This document shows, piece after piece, positions 4,705-10,612 of a stretch of DNA of 11,813 bases. The notes under the pieces were generated by a model, which was not told the DNA's origin, ran no database searches, and saw nothing but the letters and a program-made list of their open reading frames with translations. The stretch comes from Planctomycetaceae bacterium (GTDB lineage Bacteria; Planctomycetota; Planctomycetia; Pirellulales; Pirellulaceae), in contig JAKEHX010000621.1 in NCBI GenBank assembly GCA_022614795.1, positions 1 through 11,813 of the forward strand, given 5' to 3'. Numbering within the stretch: position 1 is the stretch's first letter; the number at the start of each line of letters is the position of its first letter. Made by a program: the position numbers and the translations under genes.

Positions 4705-7700
4705 TTGCCCGGCAAGGATGCCCCGATTCTGAACCACTCCGCAGGGAGGACTCGCTCGTGGTGCGCGAGCGAGCGCGATGCTTCGCGCTCGGCGGTCCAT
4801 GCTGCGCGCGGTTGGGCTTTATCGGTCAGGAGTGATCGGCAGAGCGAGCGGGCGAACTTAAGTCTGCCACTCCGCACTCCGCACTCCGCACTCCGCATTC
4901 TGGCCTGGCTGCTCACACTATTCCTCGCGACGACCATCAGTGCCGCCGACATCGAGCTTCCCGTCGCCGCGCCCACCGCGCCGATCCGCATTCGCGCCGG
5001 CAGCGCGACGCACTGGCCGCAGGGGAGCTACGAGGTGTGGGTCCTGCGGGGCGACTGCCGCATCGAGCAGGGGGACGTCTCGGCTCGCGGCAGCGACGCG
5101 GTCCTCTGGATCGACCGGGCCGAAGCCTTCAGCGGCAAGCAAAGCAAAGTGATCGCTTATGTCGAAGGGGAGGTCGTCGTCGATTTCGGCCGCCGCGGCG
5201 ATCCGCATTCGATCAGCCAGCGCGAAGCGGAGCGGCTGGTCGATCGGTCGTGGCTCGGCCGTTTCCACACGACAGCCGGGATCGAGATCGCGGTGCCGGT
5301 GACAGGGGTTGATCCCCACGTCAAGCCGGCCATCTTCGAGCGCGGCCTCGAGGCCCGCCGTCCGGTTTCCGCCGTGCGGCCGGCTCAATTCGCCCGCGAG
5401 GAAATCGCTCCGCCGGTCGGCCAGCCGAGCGGCGATGGGCCCGCGCAGCTGGGCAATCGCATCCGCATCTACGGCCGGAGCGGCGGCCGGTGGGGGTTCG
5501 ACGTGCAGCCCGATCACCAGCGCGGCGAACGGATCATCTTCATCAACACGCCAATCACCCTCAACATCGCCGGCCTCGACGAGCTCGGCGCCGTCACGCT
5601 CGAAACCGATCGGGCGGTCGTTTGGACGCCGCTGACGATAACCGGCGTGACCCCGGCCAATCCGCTCGGTGACGGCCCCTGGGAGCTGTATCTCGAAGGG
5701 AACATCGTCTTTCGCCAAGGGGACCGCGTCATTTATGCCGACCGGATGTACTACAACGTGACGCAGGAAAACGGCGTCGTCCTCCAGGCCGAGATGCTCA
5801 CGCCGGTGCCCGAGTATCAGGGGCTGATTCGCCTCAAGGCGAATGTGCTCCAACAAGTCAACCGCCAGCGGTTCGAGGCCACCGGCGCCGCGATCACCTC
5901 CAGCCGCATCGGCGTCCCGCGCTATTGGTTCCAGACCGACAGCCTCAGCGTCGATGACGTGCAGACGCCGCTCGTCGACCCGTTCACCAACCAGCCGCTG
6001 GTAAATCCGCAGGGGGAGCCGGTCGTCGAGCATCAACTGCTGGCCACGTCACGCAACAACTTCATCTACCTGGCCGGCGTGCCGGTCTTCTATTGGCCGG
6101 TGATCGCCACCGACCTCAACAAGCCGACGTATTACATCGACCGCATCAAGGTCAAAAGCGACGGCGTATTCGGCCAGCAGATCTATCTCGACTTCGATCT
6201 GTATCAGATTCTGGGGATCGAAGACCCGCCACCGAATACCGAGTGGTCCCTCTCGACCGACTTCCTCAGCGACCGCGGGCCGGCCCTGGGGACGAATTTC
6301 AAATACGAGGGCGAAACGCTGTGGGGCATGCCGGGCGAATATCGCGGCTTCATCGACGCCTGGGGCATTTACGACACTGGGATCGACAACCTCGGCCGCG
6401 AGCGCCGCGACCTGGAATTTCCCGATCCCTTCCGCGGCCGCGTGCTCGGCCAGCATCGGCACTACTTGCCCGGCGTTTATCAGCTCTCGGCCGAAGTCGG
6501 CTACATCAGCGACTACAACTTCCTCGAACAGTATTACGAGCTGGAGTGGGACACGTTCAAGGACGAGACGACCGGCATCGAGCTGAAGCGCCTCGTCGAG
6601 AACCGGAGCTGGAGCGTCACGGCCGACGTGCGGCTCAACGAGTTCTTCACGCAGACCGAGGGGGCCCGCTTCGACCACTTCCTGTTTGGCCAGCCGCTCT
6701 TGTTCGACCGGCTCACATGGCACGAACATTCGCACGTTGGCTATGCCCGAATGCGAGAAGCGGTCGCGCCGCTCAATCCCGAGGAGCTGGCCGCTTTCAG
6801 CCCGCTGGCGTGGGAAAACAACGTGGAAGGGCTCGTCGCCGCGACGCGGCAGGAGATCGACCTGCCGCTGGAGTTGGGGCCGACCAAGGTCGTGCCCTAC
6901 GTGCTCGGCGAGGCGGCTTTTTGGGGCGAGGACGTGAATGGCGACGAGGTGACGCGGCTGTACGGTCAGGCGGGGGTCAAAGCCAGCCTGCCGATGTGGC
7001 GGGCCGATCCGACCGCTCGCAACGAACTGTTCAACGTCAACGGCCTGGCGCACAAGATCGTCTTCGAGGCCGAAGCGTTCTATGCCGAGGCCGATCAGGA
7101 CCTGGCCCGCTTCGCCCTATATGACCCGATCGACGACGACTCGACCGAAGCATTCCGCCGGCGGATGGCTGTCAACACCTTCAACCAGCCGGTGGGCACG
7201 TTCGTTCCACTCCGCTTCGATGAGCGGTACTTCGCCCTGCGGAGCAACTTGCAAGGCGATGTGGCCTCGCCCAGCACTGAAATCGCCGACGACCTGGCCG
7301 AGGTTCGCCTGGGGATCAAGCAGCGGTGGCAGACCAAGCGCGGTTTGCCGGGCCGCGAGCGGATCATCGACTGGATCGTGTTCGACGTCGATGCGGCCCT
7401 CTTTCCCGATCCCGACCGCGACAACTTCGGCGAAGTGATTGGCCTGATCGATTACGACTTCCGCTGGCACCTGGGCGACCGCCTGACGCTGCTTTCCGAC
7501 GGCTTTTACGACGTATTCGCCGACGGCCTTCAGCAGACGACGTTCGGCGCCCTGATCACGCGGCCCGAATATGGCAATGTCTATTTCGGCGTCCGCTCGA
7601 CCGAAGGGCCGATCTCCAGCACGCTGCTCACCGGGTCGCTCAGTTACCGGATGAGCGAGAAGTGGATCGCCACGGCCGGGGCGACGTATGACCTCGGCCC

Positions 7701-7899
7701 CACCGGCAATATCGGCCAGAACGTGTTTCTCACCCGCATCGGCGAGTCGTTCCTGATCAAGCTCGGCTTCAATTTCGATGCCAGCCGCGACAACGTCGGC
7801 CTCTCTTTCCTCGTCGAGCCGCGGTTCCTCCCCAACAGTCGGCTGGGGCGCGTCGGCGGCGTGCAGCTTCCGCCCGCCGGGGCACTGGGTCTAGAGTAG
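4705..7899 (+). CDS. LptD/OstA-like outer-membrane protein (LPS-assembly type); N-terminus uncertain
   Basis: Open frame of 1064 codons, longer than E. coli LptD (784). LptD family proteins are outer-membrane beta-barrels with a periplasmic OstA/LptA-like domain that insert lipopolysaccharide. Here there is a hydrophobic signal-peptide core at residues 64-80 (ILAWLLTLFLATTISA, likely cut before ADIELP). Two OstA-like beta segments follow, at about 95-165 and 275-415 (ITLNIAGLDEL; EGNIVFRQGDRVIYADRMYYN). GVPVFYWPVIATDL (458-471) introduces a long beta-rich barrel region up to the end (residues about 485-1064). The only in-frame conventional start before the signal peptide is the TTG at 4705, with a weak ribosome site. 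The 63 residues between it and the signal core translate palindromic and tandem-repeat DNA (4770-4791, 4868-4895), so they are probably not a real N-terminus. The promoter at 4578-4606 supports one transcript. The family call is moderately firm; its substrate in this organism is unknown. Confidence 0.8.
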   Translation: MPGKDAPILNHSAGRTRSWCASERDASRSAVHAARGWALSVRSDRQSERANLSLPLRTPHSALRILAWLLTLFLATTISAADIELPVAAPTAPIRIRAGSATHWPQGSYEVWVLRGDCRIEQGDVSARGSDAVLWIDRAEAFSGKQSKVIAYVEGEVVVDFGRRGDPHSISQREAERLVDRSWLGRFHTTAGIEIAVPVTGVDPHVKPAIFERGLEARRPVSAVRPAQFAREEIAPPVGQPSGDGPAQLGNRIRIYGRSGGRWGFDVQPDHQRGERIIFINTPITLNIAGLDELGAVTLETDRAVVWTPLTITGVTPANPLGDGPWELYLEGNIVFRQGDRVIYADRMYYNVTQENGVVLQAEMLTPVPEYQGLIRLKANVLQQVNRQRFEATGAAITSSRIGVPRYWFQTDSLSVDDVQTPLVDPFTNQPLVNPQGEPVVEHQLLATSRNNFIYLAGVPVFYWPVIATDLNKPTYYIDRIKVKSDGVFGQQIYLDFDLYQILGIEDPPPNTEWSLSTDFLSDRGPALGTNFKYEGETLWGMPGEYRGFIDAWGIYDTGIDNLGRERRDLEFPDPFRGRVLGQHRHYLPGVYQLSAEVGYISDYNFLEQYYELEWDTFKDETTGIELKRLVENRSWSVTADVRLNEFFTQTEGARFDHFLFGQPLLFDRLTWHEHSHVGYARMREAVAPLNPEELAAFSPLAWENNVEGLVAATRQEIDLPLELGPTKVVPYVLGEAAFWGEDVNGDEVTRLYGQAGVKASLPMWRADPTARNELFNVNGLAHKIVFEAEAFYAEADQDLARFALYDPIDDDSTEAFRRRMAVNTFNQPVGTFVPLRFDERYFALRSNLQGDVASPSTEIADDLAEVRLGIKQRWQTKRGLPGRERIIDWIVFDVDAALFPDPDRDNFGEVIGLIDYDFRWHLGDRLTLLSDGFYDVFADGLQQTTFGALITRPEYGNVYFGVRSTEGPISSTLLTGSLSYRMSEKWIATAGATYDLGPTGNIGQNVFLTRIGESFLIKLGFNFDASRDNVGLSFLVEPRFLPNSRLGRVGGVQLPPAGALGLE
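4770..4791. repeat. CGAGCGCGA palindrome inside the apparent LptD-like N-terminus
   Basis: CGAGCGCGA (4770-4778) and TCGCGCTCG (4783-4791) form a 9-bp stem around TGCT. It looks like an intergenic hairpin, although it is inside the open frame. It is part of the reason to doubt the TTG start at 4705. Confidence 0.75.
4868..4895 (+). repeat. Heptanucleotide tandem repeat CACTCCG x4
   Basis: Four perfect copies of CACTCCG, followed by a degenerate CAT. The frame reads it as LRTPHSALR immediately before the signal-peptide core. Because seven is not a multiple of three, gain or loss of a unit would shift the reading frame entering the gene. Confidence 0.9.
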
Positions 7900-7903
7900 T
7901 GGG

Positions 7904-7920
7904 GCAGGTTTGTAACCTGC
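7904..7920. repeat. GCAGGTT-TGT-AACCTGC hairpin after the LptD-like gene
   Basis: A 7-bp stem with a three-base loop begins five bases after the stop codon. No T-tract follows, so a terminator role is uncertain. It looks like another dispersed palindrome family. Confidence 0.7.
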
Positions 7921-8033
7921 TGTAAAGCCTGCCCGCGGGTTAACCTTGCGGCCCGCTTGCGGTTCCCTCTGGGGACACTCCCGCAATCTGGCGTACCCAA
8001 CTACAATCGACCCACCATCCATCAGGCAATCCC

Positions 8034-8870
8034 ATGCGGATCGGCGCGGTTTCCTACCTCAACACCCGGCCCTTAGTCTATGGGCTGCAAGACTTTGCGC
8101 GGCCCGCCGGCAGAAGCACTGCGCCGCAGTACGAGCTGGTGTTTGACCTGCCCAGTCGCCTTGCCGATCAGCTTGCGGCCGGCGAACTGGATGTAGCGCT
8201 GATCCCTTCGGTCGAATACTTCCAAAATCCCGACTACACCATCGTTTCCGACGCCTGCATCGCCTGCCGCGGACCGGTGCGCAGCGTCAAGCTCCTCAGC
8301 CGCGTGCCGCTCGATTCCATCCGCACGCTGGCCCTGGATGAAGGCTCGCGAACGAGCGCGGCCCTCGTGCAGATCTTGCTTCACGAGCAATTCGGCCGCT
8401 CGCCCGCTCTCGTGCCCTTTCCGATCGATGCCGCTCCCGAGTCGATTGCTGCCGACGCGCTGCTCATGATCGGCGACCGGGCCATGCACCCGCCGGCTGG
8501 CGAGTACATCGCCCAGTGGGACCTGGGTGACGTCTGGTGCCGCTGGGCCGAGCTGCCGTTTGTCTTCGCGATGTGGGTCAGTAGGGTGCATGAGCGCAGC
8601 GAAATGCACCACAATCAATTAGCCGACCTCGCCGCCCTCCTCAGCCGCGCCCGCGACTCCGGCGTCGCCCAGGTCGAGCAAATCGCCCGCACCGAGCATG
8701 ACCGCTTTGGCCTCTCATACGACGACTGCCTGACCTACCTCCGCGACCATCTACACTTCACGCTCGGCCCGCGCGAGCTGGCTGGCTTGCGATTGTTCGA
8801 AGAGTATGTAAAGCGGCTGGAACTCTCCGGTCCCCTCTCCCTCTGGGAGAGGGCTAGGGTGAGGGTATAA
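8034..8870 (+). CDS. mqnA: Chorismate dehydratase of the futalosine menaquinone pathway
   Basis: Product of 278 residues. MqnA converts chorismate to 3-[(1-carboxyvinyl)oxy]benzoate, the first step of futalosine-dependent menaquinone synthesis, in the cytoplasm. Family hallmarks are the N-terminal MRIGAVSYLNTRPLVYGL, DVALIPSVEYFQ (53-64), LALDEGSRTSAALVQILL (99-116), DALLMIGDRAM (141-151) and the C-terminal LTYLRDHLHFTLGPRELAGLRLFEEY. Two stretches look foreign. Residues 184-193 (RVHERSEMHH) are encoded by a palindromic repeat. Residues 265-278 (SGPLSLWERARVRV) are encoded by the left inverted repeat of the DUF559 unit, so the natural end is probably near residue 264. TACAAT at 8002-8007 could be a -10 box, without a recognisable -35. 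Only a weak AGG precedes the ATG. mqnC follows after the DUF559 insert. Confidence 0.94.
   Translation: MRIGAVSYLNTRPLVYGLQDFARPAGRSTAPQYELVFDLPSRLADQLAAGELDVALIPSVEYFQNPDYTIVSDACIACRGPVRSVKLLSRVPLDSIRTLALDEGSRTSAALVQILLHEQFGRSPALVPFPIDAAPESIAADALLMIGDRAMHPPAGEYIAQWDLGDVWCRWAELPFVFAMWVSRVHERSEMHHNQLADLAALLSRARDSGVAQVEQIARTEHDRFGLSYDDCLTYLRDHLHFTLGPRELAGLRLFEEYVKRLELSGPLSLWERARVRV
8585..8610. repeat. In-frame palindromic repeat inside mqnA
   Basis: GGTGCAT (8585-8591) and ATGCACC (8604-8610) form a 7-bp stem around GAGCGCAGCGAA. The style (GGTGCATGAGCGCAGCGAAA) is that of dispersed intergenic repeats I remember from many bacteria. Here it is in frame and encodes residues 184-193, between the conserved FAMW and LADLAALL segments, without stopping the protein. 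Confidence 0.75.
8827..8866 (+). repeat. REP-like 40-nt inverted repeat, left copy
   Basis: The 40 nt at 8827-8866 are the reverse complement of 9333-9372 with two mismatches. Each copy carries its own hairpin; here CCCTCTCCC (8833-8841), loop TCT and GGGAGAGGG (8845-8853), followed by the tail CTAGGGTGAGGGT. It supplies the last 14 codons of mqnA, with the stop just outside it. The hairpin-plus-conserved-tail layout resembles REP elements. Confidence 0.92.
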
Positions 8871-8888
8871 GGAATCGGCGTAACCGCC

Positions 8889-9332
8889 ATGACCGAGTTC
8901 CATCCAATATTGCCTGACAAGTTCCTCTTCCGCGGGCGCGAGCTCAGGAAAAACAGCACGGTTCCCGAAAAGCGGCTATGGAACGCCATCCGCGGCGGCC
9001 GCCTTTGCGGCATCAAGTTTCGGCGCCAACACGCCATTGGACCGTTCTTTGTTGATTTCTACTGCCACGAGCAGCGATTGGTAGTCGAGCTCGACGGACA
9101 AAGTCACATTGAGCAGGGCGAATATGACCTGGACCGCGAAGATTATTTGAGGGACCAAAACCTGCGCATTATTCGCTTTACCAATGACCAGGCGCTGTTC
9201 GACTTGGATTCGGTCGTGCGAGCAATTCTCGTTGCCTGCGGACGTGATCCGGATACGGGGGCTCCACTCAATCCCAATGGTATGGCGAGTTCCAAGTCAG
9301 CAAAAAGTCAACCTCCCCTGCCGCCGCGCTAA
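8889..9332 (+). CDS. DUF559 endonuclease-domain protein (PD-(D/E)XK, Vsr-like)
   Basis: Product of 147 residues. The DUF559 fold belongs to the restriction-endonuclease-like group related to very short patch repair (Vsr) nucleases; the substrate is undefined for the family. Candidate catalytic residues are all present: Glu27 in VPEKRLW, Asp56 in FFVDFYC, Glu67 and Asp69 in VVELDG, and His73. The helix EDYLRDQ and strand LRIIRF (92-97) complete the fold. Residues 118-147 form a low-complexity tail (PNGMASSKSAKSQPPLPPR) beyond the usual domain end. The ATG at 8889 has AAGGA about 15 nt upstream. The gene is bounded by the 40-nt inverted repeats and looks less GC-biased in codon use than mqnA and mqnC by eye, suggesting transfer. 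It has no evident role in menaquinone synthesis. Confidence 0.88.
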   Translation: MTEFHPILPDKFLFRGRELRKNSTVPEKRLWNAIRGGRLCGIKFRRQHAIGPFFVDFYCHEQRLVVELDGQSHIEQGEYDLDREDYLRDQNLRIIRFTNDQALFDLDSVVRAILVACGRDPDTGAPLNPNGMASSKSAKSQPPLPPR

Positions 9333-9372
9333 ACCCTCACCCTAACCCTCTCCCAGCGGGAGAGGGGACCGG
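9333..9372 (-). repeat. REP-like 40-nt inverted repeat, right copy
   Basis: Reverse complement of 8827-8866 (38 of 40). Its hairpin is CCCTCTCCC (9346-9354), loop AGC, GGGAGAGGG (9358-9366), preceded by the tail ACCCTCACCCTAA. It starts on the base after the DUF559 stop codon and ends eight bases before the mqnC ATG, so its purine-rich arm is the only SD-like sequence for mqnC. Confidence 0.92.
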
Positions 9373-9380
9373 CTGAAATC

Positions 9381-10514
9381 ATGATCGAGGACATCCTTCA
9401 AAAAGCCGTTGCCGGCGAGCGCCTCAAACCGGACGAAGGGCTGGCGCTAATGCAGTCCAACGACCTGACCGCTCTGGGCCGGGCAGCCGACGCCGTCACG
9501 CGCCGCCTGCATCCCGAGCCGATCCGCACCTACAACATCGACCGGAATATCAACTACACGAACGTCTGCACCGCCGTGTGCGATTTCTGCGCGTTCTATC
9601 GCAAGCCCAAAAGCCCCGAAGGCTACGTCCTGCCGCGCGACGTGCTCCTAGCAAAGGTGCAGGAAACGGTCGAGCTGGGTGGCGATCAGATTCTCATGCA
9701 AGGGGGCCTGCACCCCGACTTCTCGCTCGAGTGGTACGAAGAGCTGCTGGCCGACATCAAATCGCACTTCCCGCAGGTCAATTTGCACGCCTTCAGCCCG
9801 CCCGAACTGCACGCGTTCACCAAAATCAATAAGCTGCCGATCCGCACGGTGCTCGAGCGCCTCAAGGCGGCGGGCCTGGGGAGCATTCCCGGCGGCGGGG
9901 CCGAGATTCTCGTCGATCGGGTCCGCAAGGAAATCACCCGCGGCAAAGTGCTCACCGACGACTGGCTGAACGTGATGCGCGTCTGGCACCAGCTCGGCGG
10001 CGTGAGCAGCGTCACGATGATGTTCGGCCACGTCGAGACCCTCGCCGAACGGATCGAGCATCTGGAGCGCGTCCGCCAGTTGCAGGACGAAACGGGCGGC
10101 TTCACGGCGTTCATCTGCTGGACCTTCCAGCCCGAGCACACCGACCTGGCGCACATCCCGCCCGCCGGATCGTTCGACTACCTCAAGACGCAGGCGGTGA
10201 GCCGGCTCTACCTCGACAACATTCCCAACATCCAATCGAGCTGGGTCACGCAGGGTCTGAAGATCGGGCAGCTGGCCCTGCTCTTCGGGGCCAACGACAT
10301 GGGGAGCCTGATGATCGAGGAGAACGTCGTCGCCGAGGCGGGGACGGTCCATTATCTCACGCTCGATCAAATCCGCTCGGCCATCGAAGAGCTGGGGTTC
10401 GCGCCGCGCCAGCGAAACGTTCGCTACGAACTGGTCGATCTGGCCCACGAAGCGCGGGCCATCGCCGCCAACCGCGCGAAGCAATCGCTGCCGCTGGTGC
10501 AGTTGGCGACGTAG
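9381..10514 (+). CDS. mqnC: Cyclic dehypoxanthinyl futalosine synthase (radical SAM)
   Basis: Product of 377 residues, normal for MqnC. This radical SAM enzyme cyclises dehypoxanthinyl futalosine in the menaquinone pathway. The iron-sulfur cluster motif CX3CX2C is Cys63, Cys67 and Cys70 in NVCTAVCDFCAFYR. Further family features are QILMQGGLHPDF (103-114), the SAM-binding SIPGGGAEIL (167-176), TMMFGHVET (211-219), FICWTFQPEHT and the late GSLMIEENVV. MqnE and the F420 enzymes CofG/CofH share the fold, but GGGAEILVDRVRKEI and TATMMFG-type motifs favour MqnC. The ATG at 9381 is the first in frame; upstream the only purine-rich stretch, GGGAGAGGGG, belongs to the right repeat and is about 13 nt away. 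It is the second mqn gene here. The gene converges on the deoxyhypusine-synthase-like gene 98 bp downstream. Confidence 0.94.
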   Translation: MIEDILQKAVAGERLKPDEGLALMQSNDLTALGRAADAVTRRLHPEPIRTYNIDRNINYTNVCTAVCDFCAFYRKPKSPEGYVLPRDVLLAKVQETVELGGDQILMQGGLHPDFSLEWYEELLADIKSHFPQVNLHAFSPPELHAFTKINKLPIRTVLERLKAAGLGSIPGGGAEILVDRVRKEITRGKVLTDDWLNVMRVWHQLGGVSSVTMMFGHVETLAERIEHLERVRQLQDETGGFTAFICWTFQPEHTDLAHIPPAGSFDYLKTQAVSRLYLDNIPNIQSSWVTQGLKIGQLALLFGANDMGSLMIEENVVAEAGTVHYLTLDQIRSAIEELGFAPRQRNVRYELVDLAHEARAIAANRAKQSLPLVQLAT

Positions 10515-10526
10515 ACGCTCGTGTGC

Positions 10527-10549
10527 CACTGCTGGCTTGCCCAGCAGTG
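10527..10549. repeat. CACTGCTGG hairpin between convergent genes
   Basis: CACTGCTGG (10527-10535) and CCAGCAGTG (10541-10549) form a 9-bp stem around CTTGC, starting 12 bases after the mqnC stop. It may act as a bidirectional barrier between mqnC and the convergent gene. No T-tract follows on either side. Confidence 0.75.
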
Positions 10550-10553
10550 CCCG

Positions 10554-10580
10554 CGGCTCGGCAGGAGTCTCGCCCTCCCG
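10554..10580. repeat. Probable dispersed repeat (GGCTCGGCAGGAGTCTCGCC)
   Basis: The stretch contains GGCTCGGCAGGAGTCTCGCC followed by CTCCCG, a style I remember from planctomycete intergenic repeats, but only this one copy is in the window. It fills the second half of the mqnC/deoxyhypusine-synthase-like gap, 33 bases from the latter's stop codon. Confidence 0.4.
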
Positions 10581-10612
10581 GATACGTCCCGCCAGAGCGG
10601 CAGAACCACCTA

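Larger units (their letters stand above)
8827..9372 (+). mobile_element. Putative DUF559 cassette bounded by 40-nt inverted repeats
   Basis: This 546-bp unit consists of the left repeat, one DUF559 gene and the right repeat. Homology between the two repeats stops abruptly on both sides. The gene stop codon ends at 9332, and the right repeat begins at 9333. The unit separates mqnA from mqnC, which would otherwise be adjacent in the same orientation. Only a two-base CT could be a target duplication. Mobility is inferred from the architecture, by analogy with REP elements and their RAYT transposases; no transposase is present. Confidence 0.55.

Noticed and set aside
4918..6036. Long minus-strand open frame of 372 codons opposite the LptD-like gene
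   Set aside because: It lies wholly within the LptD-like coding sequence and its composition is Asp/Arg/Ala-rich, as expected of an antisense frame of GC-rich codons. There are no family motifs.
6049..7124. Long open frames on both strands (6049-7053 minus, 6093-7124 plus) within the LptD-like gene
   Set aside because: Same reasoning: high GC removes stop codons from alternative frames, and the translations are Arg/Pro- or Val/Glu-rich without recognisable domains.
7904..7920. Intrinsic terminator after the LptD-like gene
   Set aside because: The hairpin is real but no T-tract follows, so I list it as a repeat only.
8817..9381. Target-site duplication around the DUF559 unit (CTGGAACTC versus CTGAAATCA)
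   Set aside because: The flanks are only loosely similar; a strict comparison at the repeat edges gives just CT, which is expected by chance.
9648..10529. 293-codon minus-strand open frame opposite mqnC
   Set aside because: mqnC is unmistakable by its cluster and SAM motifs; the antisense product has no motif.
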